A stretch of 64,000 bases of DNA from an uncultured Rhizobiaceae group bacterium (GTDB lineage Bacteria; Pseudomonadota; Alphaproteobacteria; Rhizobiales; Rhizobiaceae): positions 62,001 through 126,000 of the forward strand of contig CANMVS010000013.1 in assembly GCA_947501445.1 (NCBI GenBank). The letters are read 5' to 3'. Position 1 is the stretch's first letter, and each line of letters starts with the position of its first letter. The position numbers were made by a program, and so were the translations under genes. Of the stretch, positions 17,151 to 25,708 are shown piece after piece. The notes beneath the pieces were generated by a model. The model made no database searches and was not told where the DNA came from. It was given only the letters and a program-made list of their open reading frames with translations.

Positions 17151-18686
17151 ATGACCCCCGGGCGTATCCGCATTGAAACCCTTTCTGGTTTGACGGTTGC
17201 GCTGGCGCTTGTTCCCGAAGCTGTCGCCTTTGCCTTTGTGGCCGGTGTCAATCCGCTTGTCGGTCTGTATGCGGCTTTTATCATTTGCCTGATCACCTCT
17301 TTGTTTGGCGGACGGCCTGGCATGATTTCCGGCGCAACCGGCGCCCTGGCAGTGGTGATGGTATCGCTTGTTGCCACACATGGCGTTGAATACCTGTTTG
17401 CCGCCGTTGTCCTGATGGGCATCATTCAGTTGATCGCCGGTGCGTTCCAACTGGGCCGCTTCATACGTCTGGTGCCGCATCCGGTGATGCTGGGCTTTGT
17501 CAACGGCCTGGCAATCGTCATCTTTCTGGCTCAGTTTGAGCAATTCAAGGTTTCCGGTGCCGACGGCACAAAGTCATGGATCAGCGGATTGCCGATGCTC
17601 TATATGGTCGGTCTTGTAGCCCTGACAATGGTAGTGATCTATCTGGTTCCGAAAATCACCAAGTCTTTCCCTGCACCATTGGCCGCAATTTTGGTGGTTG
17701 CCGGGCTGGTCATAGGTTTTGATATTCCTGTGCCGCGCGTTGGCGACCTTGCATCCATCAGTGGCAGTCTGCCGGAGTTTGCTTTGCCGACCGTCCCACT
17801 GACACTGGAAACCCTGAAGATCATTTTACCCTATGCATTCATCTTTGCAGCCATCGGTCTGATAGAAAGCCTGCTGACACTCAATCTTGTCGGCGAAAAG
17901 ACCGGCACACGCGGCGGCGCATCGCAGGAGTGCATGGCCCAGGGTGCGGCCAATGTTGTGACAGGTTTTTTCGGTGGCATGGGCGGCTGTGCCATGATCG
18001 GCCAGTCAATGATCAATGTGGAATCGGGCGCTCGTACACGGCTTTCCGGATTCACAGCCGCATTGCTGTTGCTCAGCTTCATTCTTTTTGCATCGGCACT
18101 TATCGAGCAGATACCGCTGGCTGCACTGATCGGTGTCATGTTCATGGTGGTCATCGGCACATTTGCCTGGAAGAGCTTCACCATCATTGCCCGCGTGCCG
18201 CGCATGGATGCAGCCGTCATCATCATGGTTACCATCATCACCGTGATGACCGACCTGGCGATTGCTGTTGTTGCCGGTGTGATCATATCGGCGCTGGCCT
18301 ATGCCTGGAGCAATGCCACCCGAATTCGGGCCAACACAGAAGAAATTGACGGCAACATCAAGGTATATCGCATCGAGGGGCCATTGTTCTTTGGATCCGT
18401 ATCCGGATTTCTGGAGCTCTTCACCCCCAAAAGCGACCCGGCGCATGTGATCGTTGATTTTGTCAATTCGCGCGTGGCTGATCAGTCTGCCCTGCAGGCC
18501 ATTGAATCGCTCGCAGCACGCTATCAGGGCCAGGGCACAAAACTGGAACTGCGGCACCTGTCGCGTGATTGCCATACACTGCTATCGCGCGCCGGCCAAT
18601 TGATGGTCGATTCCGACGATGACCCCGACTATGGCATTGCCGTTCACTACGGCGTGCGGATCGGACGCTTCGGCGGCGCGCACTGA
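17151..18686 (+). CDS. SulP-family anion transporter with STAS domain
   Basis: A ~511-residue inner-membrane transporter of the SulP/SLC26 family. The N-terminal signature GLTVALALVPEAVAFAFVAGVNPLVGLYAAF is clear, followed by about 12-14 hydrophobic segments and GGMGGCAMIGQSMINVESGARTRLS split across the middle. The C-terminal STAS domain is at ~415-500 (KVYRIEGPLFFGSV, VIVDFVNSRVADQSAL). Members carry sulfate, bicarbonate or dicarboxylates; which one is not readable. Start choice is uncertain: ATG 17151 gives a normal short N-terminus, while the frame is open to a TTG at 17013. A 52-bp echo of the STAS region occurs at 23251. Confidence 0.82.
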   Translation: MTPGRIRIETLSGLTVALALVPEAVAFAFVAGVNPLVGLYAAFIICLITSLFGGRPGMISGATGALAVVMVSLVATHGVEYLFAAVVLMGIIQLIAGAFQLGRFIRLVPHPVMLGFVNGLAIVIFLAQFEQFKVSGADGTKSWISGLPMLYMVGLVALTMVVIYLVPKITKSFPAPLAAILVVAGLVIGFDIPVPRVGDLASISGSLPEFALPTVPLTLETLKIILPYAFIFAAIGLIESLLTLNLVGEKTGTRGGASQECMAQGAANVVTGFFGGMGGCAMIGQSMINVESGARTRLSGFTAALLLLSFILFASALIEQIPLAALIGVMFMVVIGTFAWKSFTIIARVPRMDAAVIIMVTIITVMTDLAIAVVAGVIISALAYAWSNATRIRANTEEIDGNIKVYRIEGPLFFGSVSGFLELFTPKSDPAHVIVDFVNSRVADQSALQAIESLAARYQGQGTKLELRHLSRDCHTLLSRAGQLMVDSDDDPDYGIAVHYGVRIGRFGGAH

Positions 18687-18710
18687 TGGTTGGCCTATAA
18701 GCGCTATCCT

Positions 18711-18790
18711 CCCACGAGGTTTCCCGAGCGGCACACCGTATCCCATCGAGGGCAAAAGAGTTCCCGCGAAGCGGCAAGCGCGAACGAGCA
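18711..18790. repeat. Truncated copy (copy 0) of the ~358-bp repeat, after sulP
   Basis: About 80 bp downstream of the sulP stop matches the first part of the tandem repeat at 23302-24655, including the shared GCGGCAC, GGGCAAAAGA and CGCGAAGCGGCAAGCGCGAA blocks. Similarity stops at about 18790, shortly before the end of the 1416-residue fusion gene. The fusion gene is therefore flanked on both sides by the same repeat family. Confidence 0.75.
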
Positions 18791-18830
18791 AGGGGGCTCC
18801 TACAACAATTACCCAGCATGACTTCACACC

Positions 18831-21800
18831 TCAATTAGCGCACAAAGCCAAAATTCGCTTTATTGTATCCCGGATTTTTCCCGCGATAACAACTGTGTCA
18901 GTTTCCCAGGCTGTGACCGCGAGATTGATTCCATCACCATGCGGTGTTGCACCAATTCCCCAACCACCATCACATGGAGGAAACACCAATGCAGGCATTG
19001 TCTTGTCACCGCCCACGATAGATAGGCAGAGCGGTGGATACTCAAGGCGCTGTGGATACCCCGCAGCAGCAAACAAAGGGTGTTGCTCAACTCCATTGTT
19101 GCAAGCATGATCGTAAAGGTAGTGCATGGCCCGTCGTCCAAGCTGGCCTTCCATTGCAGCAGTGTATGTACTTTGCCACCACCCCAACACATTATCTAAA
19201 AGGTCCATATCAACGCAGTTAACATCGGTTAATTGTTGCATCAGCTCAGGCGTTCCGGGAGCAGTTTCATGCACAAACTCCAAACTCAAATGCGCTATGT
19301 GTCTTCGGGAAACAGGTACATAAGGTGCTTCCAGACGACCTGTCTCCATATAAAATACGTATTGGCTCGCCAGAATAATTATCGGGATAACAGAATGATC
19401 TGGCACTTCGACAAATGTGACCGCCGCTTCGGATGCGGACAATCGAGACGCCAATTTACAAAATTTCTTATTTGTTTCTAACCATTCCTGCTCAAACTGC
19501 GGTGGAAATTTACCTATCGATTTCCATCGGCCAGCAATCTGGCGATCCCGTTTTGGCACATTGTCAAGCTGCGCAAAACGTTTCATCAAAGAATCAAAAA
19601 CGATAGCCTGGGCGCGGCCGTCAAGAATGGCGTGATCAATATACATGCCAATGTTTCCGTCCTGCTCGACAACCAGATTGGTTTTACCAAACCATCGGTT
19701 GGTGCCTGTGCCTGTCAAACCTGCGATCTTGTCAATGGTTCCATTGCTATCGGTTTGTGAAGGATTGACTGAAATGGTAAAAAGTGTGCTTTCAACTTCT
19801 GCCAGAGCCTGAGAAACGCAAGGAGGCACGTCGGTTGTCAACGCAACCCACTCATCTTTCTCCAGAGTTGTTAGCGCAGCGAGGGAGGTTGGCTGTATAT
19901 TGTCTGCGGCCGTTACTATCTGCCTGATTGAGTTGTAGAGTACATCAATCGGCAGGGCCGTGCCTTCTTCCACAACTCGTAACAGGAATACACGGGAACG
20001 ATAAAGCAGCACTGCAAATTCAGAAAACTTGTATGATAGAAGGCTGTCACTTTTGTTGCCAAATACACGCGTCACACCAAGTAAGTCCCGCATGGGGTCT
20101 GTACTATTTTGCCGCTCATCAATCCACATTGACACAAGCGCAAAAATTGATTTGGCGCATAAGTCACATAGTTCTTCTTCGCCAAGTCTCTGTGCAACTG
20201 CAATAAGACCACCCGTAACCGGTGTTGCCGGGTCGAGCGGTGTCGATCTTCGTGCTTTCAAGAACCTACTTTCTTCAAGGCGCTTGTAATCCCGTGCGTT
20301 GTCGCATTCCGAAATCCTCGCCAAAAACGATTCTGTGAAAAAGTGATTTTTTGTCAGAAACTCATCAATCAGTCTTTCATTATACTCTTTGTGCTTGTGA
20401 TTTGCATTTAGGCTGTTTCGAATTATTTGTTTAAGCCACTTTTGATCGTGTGGAGGGTGCAAACTAACTCCAGGGGCCATATCTTCGCAATCTGCTGCAG
20501 AACTGTATGAGCCTATTTCGTTAATGATCGACCTATTTGGTGCATTCACGCTCGGCAGATCCTCAGCGTCGCCAACGAACCTGAGGGAAATGTAGCTTGC
20601 AAGAGCTCCTATCGTTGGATTATCAAATATTGCCTGGGTTGGAAGATTAATCTGAAACACGGTTTCAATTCTCTGGTCCAACTCCACAAACATCAGAGAA
20701 TCTATACCCTGAGCAAAAAAACTCATGTCAGGATTTGGCAGATCTGATAGTTCGAGGATGGATTGCAGTTCCTTTTGCAGATAGTCAACAAGTAGCGCCT
20801 CACGCTCTGATGGCGGCATTGAGTGCAGTGCTTTTAAGTCCGTCAGTAAATGATCAACCGACCGAACAGCATATCCCCTATCGATGTCGTCTTCAGGCCG
20901 CTGCACATGTCTGTTGTTTGCCGTATCAAGGCCACCAAACAGGCAGGAACTGATATAGGGCTCCTCCCGTTCCGGCAGCATGTGGACATTTATGCTCTCG
21001 GGCAACCCTTTTATATGCTTAGTGATACCTGCTATGTTATCGTCCAGCAATTGATCAGCGGTATTGTGTTCGTTAGCAACAATATGAATATCCAGACGCA
21101 AGCTGCCATCACGTAACAGTCGGTAGAGACTGTAGACTTTTGCAGCTCCATCGACCAATTCCAGATGCGCATTAATGACTGTCGCCTGCGGGCAGGGACC
21201 CGCTTGCGTCTGAAAGCGGGTCAGCATAATGTGATCATGCAGGCTTACAAGTCCTGAAACCTGGTTCCAATCAGCCAATACCGGCAGCTCTCCTTCAAAA
21301 TAGCGTTGTTTGGCCACCGTCCGACGTAATTTGCCTGATGTTGTACGTGGCAGCGAGCCTGGTCGCACAAAGACAATGCCTACCGCATCAATCTCATGGG
21401 CAACAACAATGTTATGACGGATGGCACCAACAGCTTCATGAACATCAATGTCGCTTGCCGTTGACCAGTCCAGTTCATGCAGCATCAACAATTGCTCGCG
21501 GCCTTGCGTCTCAATACCCAACGCAATAGTTCGATCCGGATCAAGCCAATCCAATGCCTCCGTCGCCGTCCTCTCAAGATCATGTGCATGATGGTTCTGA
21601 CCATGCACGATGACCATATCTTTATGGCGGCCACACACGTAAAGTTCGCCATCCAACAGGGCACCCAGATCACCACTGCGTAGAAAACATCTGCCGTCGG
21701 TTTCACCGGCAAGGGTTGCGCCAAATGTTGCCTTCGTTGCCTCCGGCCTGTTCCAGTAGCCGCCAGCAACACTTGGACCAGCAAACCATATCTCACCAAT

Positions 21801-23081
21801 TGTGCCATCTGCACAAACCGTACGCGTTTGCGGATCAACGATCAGCAGTTCATGCTCATCAATCACCGGTCCACACGAAATCAATTCAGCGATCTTTGTC
21901 CCGTCATTCACATGGCCATTGGCATGCTCCGGACTGTCCACATCAACTGAAACCAATTTGCCATCCGGGATGGATTGTCCATCCACCAACGTTATTCTCG
22001 GACCACTTTGTGTTTTTGAACCGGTAACAACAAGCACGGTCTCAGCCATGCCGAGTACTTGTTTGAACCGATCAAAACAAAAACCGGCCGGTTCAAACCG
22101 GTCCGCAAATTTCCGCAGGGTAGAAACACGCACTGGCTCACCGCCACTGGCCGCAGTCTGAAGACTTGAAAGATCCAGCCCGCTGATATCTTCCTCACTT
22201 GCGGTATCGGCAACCAGCTGATAGCCGAAGTTCGGCGCACTGGTGTGGGTTGCACCATAGCGCCCAATTGCCTCCAACCACCGCACCGGCCTCTGGAGAA
22301 ACGATGTCGGAGACATCAATATGCCTCTCATGCCGGCAAATATGGGCCCAACCACACCACACATGAGCCCCATATCATGGTGAGGTGGCACCCAGTTTAT
22401 TGCAATTGAATTACCGGTTACGCCAGAAACGGCAGCTATGCGCTTTGCATTGTCCATCAAGTTGTCATGGCTGATCATAACGCCCTTGGGCAACCCCGTG
22501 GAACCCGATGTATATTGCAGATAGGCAATATCAACCTTTTTTACTTTGGGATTAATCCAGTGTACGCCAGCAGCGTGATCAATCCGGTCAACTGCAATCA
22601 GCATTGGCAACGTCTCACTATCACCGGACCACGCCATCATCTGGTCGCGCATAGCATCCGGCACCAGAATGCAGGCGCCACTTGCGTCGGCCATGATCGC
22701 TTCAAGCCCGGCCATTTGCTTTGCGTTGGAGGGCGGATAGACTGGTACCGCAATCACACCGGCCATCAGGCATCCATAGAAAGAAACAATATAGTCAGGT
22801 CCCGGGGGGCACACTATCAATACGCGATCGCCACGGGTCAGGGACTGCAGTAATGTTGCTGCAACTGCTCGTGCCTGTGCGAAAACTGCACCGCATGTCA
22901 GTTTGTCCTCACGTGGCGATCCGCTGCCTGGATAATCAATAAAGATAAAACTCTCAAATTCAGGCCTATTTTGCGCCCTGTCCACCAGCAGTTCAACCAG
23001 CGTGCCTGCGCCCTGTTCCTCTCGTGAAGGTCGTGTGATTTCGGCGGCTCTGATCTCAATACTCAATTCAATTTCTCTCAA
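18831..23081 (-). CDS. Fatty acyl-AMP ligase / acyl carrier / carnitine-choline acyltransferase-like fusion protein
   Basis: A 1416-residue multidomain protein. Residues ~25-600 are a fatty acyl-AMP ligase: YLQYTSGSTGLPKGVMISHD (~188-206), LMSPTSFLQRP, FLRSGDLG, GQNHHAHDLE. Residues ~600-740 are unassigned. Residues ~755-835 are an acyl carrier domain with phosphopantetheine Ser ~795 in FFAQGIDSLMFVEL. Residues ~880-1416 resemble carnitine/choline acyltransferases: LSYKFSEFAVLLYRSRVFLL, NRWFGKTNLVV, a catalytic-type HxxxDG (IDHAILDG, His ~1150), HETAPGTPEL and the late PPCDGGWGIGATPHGDGIN. The usual STS motif is replaced by LSI. Predicted role: activate a fatty acid, load it on the carrier and transfer it to an alcohol acceptor. 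The start is a TTG (no in-frame ATG nearby) and is uncertain. The leader is AT-rich, suggesting acquisition. Confidence 0.82.
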   Translation of the reverse strand: MREIELSIEIRAAEITRPSREEQGAGTLVELLVDRAQNRPEFESFIFIDYPGSGSPREDKLTCGAVFAQARAVAATLLQSLTRGDRVLIVCPPGPDYIVSFYGCLMAGVIAVPVYPPSNAKQMAGLEAIMADASGACILVPDAMRDQMMAWSGDSETLPMLIAVDRIDHAAGVHWINPKVKKVDIAYLQYTSGSTGLPKGVMISHDNLMDNAKRIAAVSGVTGNSIAINWVPPHHDMGLMCGVVGPIFAGMRGILMSPTSFLQRPVRWLEAIGRYGATHTSAPNFGYQLVADTASEEDISGLDLSSLQTAASGGEPVRVSTLRKFADRFEPAGFCFDRFKQVLGMAETVLVVTGSKTQSGPRITLVDGQSIPDGKLVSVDVDSPEHANGHVNDGTKIAELISCGPVIDEHELLIVDPQTRTVCADGTIGEIWFAGPSVAGGYWNRPEATKATFGATLAGETDGRCFLRSGDLGALLDGELYVCGRHKDMVIVHGQNHHAHDLERTATEALDWLDPDRTIALGIETQGREQLLMLHELDWSTASDIDVHEAVGAIRHNIVVAHEIDAVGIVFVRPGSLPRTTSGKLRRTVAKQRYFEGELPVLADWNQVSGLVSLHDHIMLTRFQTQAGPCPQATVINAHLELVDGAAKVYSLYRLLRDGSLRLDIHIVANEHNTADQLLDDNIAGITKHIKGLPESINVHMLPEREEPYISSCLFGGLDTANNRHVQRPEDDIDRGYAVRSVDHLLTDLKALHSMPPSEREALLVDYLQKELQSILELSDLPNPDMSFFAQGIDSLMFVELDQRIETVFQINLPTQAIFDNPTIGALASYISLRFVGDAEDLPSVNAPNRSIINEIGSYSSAADCEDMAPGVSLHPPHDQKWLKQIIRNSLNANHKHKEYNERLIDEFLTKNHFFTESFLARISECDNARDYKRLEESRFLKARRSTPLDPATPVTGGLIAVAQRLGEEELCDLCAKSIFALVSMWIDERQNSTDPMRDLLGVTRVFGNKSDSLLSYKFSEFAVLLYRSRVFLLRVVEEGTALPIDVLYNSIRQIVTAADNIQPTSLAALTTLEKDEWVALTTDVPPCVSQALAEVESTLFTISVNPSQTDSNGTIDKIAGLTGTGTNRWFGKTNLVVEQDGNIGMYIDHAILDGRAQAIVFDSLMKRFAQLDNVPKRDRQIAGRWKSIGKFPPQFEQEWLETNKKFCKLASRLSASEAAVTFVEVPDHSVIPIIILASQYVFYMETGRLEAPYVPVSRRHIAHLSLEFVHETAPGTPELMQQLTDVNCVDMDLLDNVLGWWQSTYTAAMEGQLGRRAMHYLYDHACNNGVEQHPLFAAAGYPQRLEYPPLCLSIVGGDKTMPALVFPPCDGGWGIGATPHGDGINLAVTAWETDTVVIAGKIRDTIKRILALCAN

Positions 23082-23151
23082 ATATAAACCGGATACTTGT
23101 ATATCCTAAACAATAACTCAAATGTACTTATAAATTATTTTTTTACTTAAA

Positions 23152-23167
23152 ACCAGTATATATTGGT
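23152..23167. promoter_or_regulatory. Palindrome in the AT-rich leader of the fusion gene
   Basis: ACCAGTATATATTGGT is a 16-bp near-perfect palindrome 70 bases upstream of the fusion gene start. The surrounding ~170 bases (23082-23250) are much richer in A and T than any neighbouring region and probably hold the promoter. No cognate regulator is encoded nearby. Confidence 0.4.
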
Positions 23168-23250
23168 AATACACATAAATTGCATATGCTTTTTGAGAAT
23201 TTTACAAAAATTTACTTGATTTCACTTGTGACTACACACAAAACGATCTC

Positions 23251-23302
23251 GCGCGTGCAATCGCAGATATTGTCAATTCGCGCGTTGCAGATCAGTTTGC
23301 CC
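23251..23302 (+). pseudogene. Short sulP-like remnant at the start of the repeat array
   Basis: These 52 bases match 18441-18492 inside the STAS part of the SulP gene at 43 of 52 positions without gaps, including a shared 16-mer. In the matching frame it reads ARAIADIVNSRVADQFA against AHVIVDFVNSRVADQSA. There is no start, and the match breaks off exactly where the repeat array begins. I read it as a gene fragment left by duplication or rearrangement, although a chance match to another STAS gene cannot be excluded. Confidence 0.5.
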
Positions 23303-24655
23303 CTCGAGAGTTTTCCCGGGCGGCACGCCGTTCACTATCGAGGACAAAAGAATTACCCGCGAAGCGGCAAGCGCGAATTGCGCGTCGGGCCTGATGGCCC
23401 GTCCCGTCTGGAGCCAGCGCCGACAGGCGCGATGCGGCGTGAAGACATTCATACAAAGCCATCAGTGTTCGGGTTGCAGCGCAGACGAGACGTCCTGTGA
23501 ACACGTGGGTTTGTCAGAAGGGGTTGATTTGTTTTCTATTCACGGCGCACCGGCGCTGGCGCGCCTGCCTCCATAGGGGGCGGCCAAATTATTGGCCGGG
23601 CCGCGGTCGCGGCCTGTTTGAGTGCTATGCAGACAGGCACCCGGTGCGGCAGACTCTGACTCTCAGTATTTCCCGAACAGCATACCGTGCCCCATCAAGG
23701 ACAAAAGAATTCCCGCGAAGCGGCAAGCGCGAATTGCGCGTCGGGGCATATGCCCCGCCCCGTCTGGAGCCAGCGCCGATAGGCGCGATACGGCGTGAAG
23801 ACATTTATACAAAGCTATCGATGATCGGGTCGCAGCGCAGAAGAGACTTCCTGTGAACACGTGGGTTTGGCTGGCGGGGTTGTTTTTTGTTTTCTATTCA
23901 CGGCGCACCGGCGCTGGCGCGCCTGCCTCCATAGGGGGCGGCCAAATTATTGGCCGGGCCACAGTCGTGGCCTGTTTGAGTGCCATGCAGGATGGCAGCA
24001 GGTGCTGCGAACTGTGACTCTCGAGATTTCTCGGGCGGCACACCGTGCCCTATCGAGAGGACACGGTTACCCGCGCAGCGGGCAAGCGCGAATTGCGCGT
24101 CGGGGCTTATGCCCCGCCCCGTCTGGAGCCAGCGCCGTAAGGCGCGATACGGCGCGAAGACAGTGCTACAAAGCCATCAGTGATCAGGGTGCGGCGCAGA
24201 AGAGACTTCCTGTGAACACGTGGGTTTGGCAGGCGGGGATGATTTGTTTTCTATTCACGGCGCACCGGCGCTTTCGCGCCTGCCTCCATAGGGGGCGGTC
24301 AAATTATTGACCGGGCCGCCGTCGCGGCCTGATTGAGTGCCATGCAGGATGGTACCCGGTGCTGCGAACTCTGACTCTCGAGAATTTTCGCGAGCGGCAC
24401 ATCGAGCCCTATCAAGGGCAAAAGAATTACCGCGAAGCGGCAAGCGCGAACGCGCGTCGGGGCTTATGCCCCGCCCCGTCTGGAGCCAGCGCTGTTAGGC
24501 GCGGTTCGGCGTGAAGACTGCTATACAAAGCCATCAATAACCGGGCCACAACGCAGCAGAGACGTCCTGTGAACACGTGGGTTTGGCTGGCGGGATTGAG
24601 TTTTTTCCATTCACGGTGCACCGGCGCTGGCGCGCCTGCATCCATGGTGCTGCGT
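23302..24655. repeat. Tandem array of a structured ~358-bp repeat (3 full copies and 1 truncated)
   Basis: Copies start at about 23302, 23661, 24019 and 24376, so periods are 359, 358 and 357 bases; the last stops at about 24655. Each unit holds several perfect hairpins in fixed order: a CGGG(C/G)C-type stem (23386-23401 in copy 1), a GCGCC stem (23417-23430), GGCGC (23552-23565), GGCCAA (23582-23597) and GGCCGC (23599-23614). Loops vary while stems stay paired, with compensatory changes in at least three stems. Small indels between copies are not multiples of three, so it is not coding. It fills the gene-free 1.7 kb between the fusion gene and the SDR gene. Function unknown: a repeated structured RNA or a DNA-level extragenic element. 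Confidence 0.85.
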
Positions 24656-24758
24656 TATGGGGAGCCGAGGCCAAAGTGACTTTTCGCACAGAATTAAAAC
24701 ACCCGGAAACCGAACTTCTTCGTCCGCATAACAGGCATTTACAGGCAGTTTCTACCAA

Positions 24759-25508
24759 TCAAACGTGCTGTCCGCCGTTGATATGGATTTCGCTGCCGGT
24801 GACATAGGACGCGCTGTTGGAACACAGGAAAAATATTGTCTCCGCAACTTCTGCTGTCGTGCCAAGGCGGCGCAGCGGAATATTGTCGAGCATTTTTTCC
24901 GTTCCCGGCGACAGGATCGCAGTATCTATCTCACCGGGCGCAATGGCATTGACCCGAATACCATGCGGTCCGAAATCTGCAGCCATCTCGCGCGTCAGTG
25001 ACGACAGGGCGGCTTTTGAGGTTGCATAGGCGGTGCCAGCAAAGGGATGAACACGCGAACCGGCAATGGATGTCACATTGACAATGGAACCCTGCCCGGC
25101 AGCCAGTTCCTTGAACAGGCCCCTTGCCAGCATGATCGGGGCGAAAAAATTAACCTGAAAGACATCACGCCATGTATGCATGGGCGTTTCAAGTGAGTTG
25201 AGACGCTCATTTTCACCCTTTTTCGGTGAAATCCCGGCATTATTAACCAGTGCGTGCAGCTCACCGCCTTCCTTTTCGATGCGGTGGCGAATATCTGCTA
25301 CGGCGCTGCCCACGTCTTCCGGATCCGACAGGTCAATCTTGATATGATCGTCGGGACCTGCCGGCCAGGGGCAATTTTCGGCAAAGTCCTGCCGCGAACA
25401 GGTAATGACCCGCCAGCCTTCCATTGAGAAGCGTTTAACCGTTGCGTGTCCTATACCGCGGCTTGCGCCCGTCAGAACCAGAGTCTTGCGACCGGTGCTC
25501 TCACTCAT
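24759..25508 (-). CDS. Short-chain dehydrogenase/reductase
   Basis: A 249-residue classical SDR. The cofactor motif TGASRGIGHA, NNAG (VNNAGISPKKGE), the catalytic Ser in NVTSIAGSR and the YxxxK in GTAYATSKAAL are all present, ending in GSEIHINGGQHV. A good GGAG ribosome site precedes two consecutive ATG codons (25511 and 25508); I chose the second for spacing. It stands alone between the repeat array and the divergent hrpB gene. Substrate unknown. Confidence 0.88.
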   Translation of the reverse strand: MSESTGRKTLVLTGASRGIGHATVKRFSMEGWRVITCSRQDFAENCPWPAGPDDHIKIDLSDPEDVGSAVADIRHRIEKEGGELHALVNNAGISPKKGENERLNSLETPMHTWRDVFQVNFFAPIMLARGLFKELAAGQGSIVNVTSIAGSRVHPFAGTAYATSKAALSSLTREMAADFGPHGIRVNAIAPGEIDTAILSPGTEKMLDNIPLRRLGTTAEVAETIFFLCSNSASYVTGSEIHINGGQHV

Positions 25509-25708
25509 CATAGGTCTCCGCAGAAATGATTGCCATCTGTCTTGTATGTAACGCACCATGGGTGTGATAGCGAGGGTTGGCGGACAAAATAGACAGCACC
25601 AATTGCCGCGCTGCCTTCATACCTGTTAGAGCAGTGCCAATGAATGCGTCTGGTTGTCAGTTCGCCCGGCTGACTGACGGCAAATTGTAAAATTCAACGA
25701 AGACACAC

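Noticed and set aside
23497-24310. Open frames within the tandem repeat (reading FLFTAHRRWRACLHRGRPNYW in two copies)
   Set aside because: The apparent protein similarity follows from DNA repeat identity. Between copies the frame linking the conserved blocks is broken by a 2-base indel, and substitutions preserve hairpins rather than codons.
23302-24655. CRISPR array
   Set aside because: Units are ~358 bp and repeat along their whole length with no short repeat/unique spacer alternation, and no cas gene is present.
23302-24655. Insertion sequence or transposon
   Set aside because: No transposase frame, no terminal inverted repeats and no target duplication were found; tandem arrangement also argues against it.
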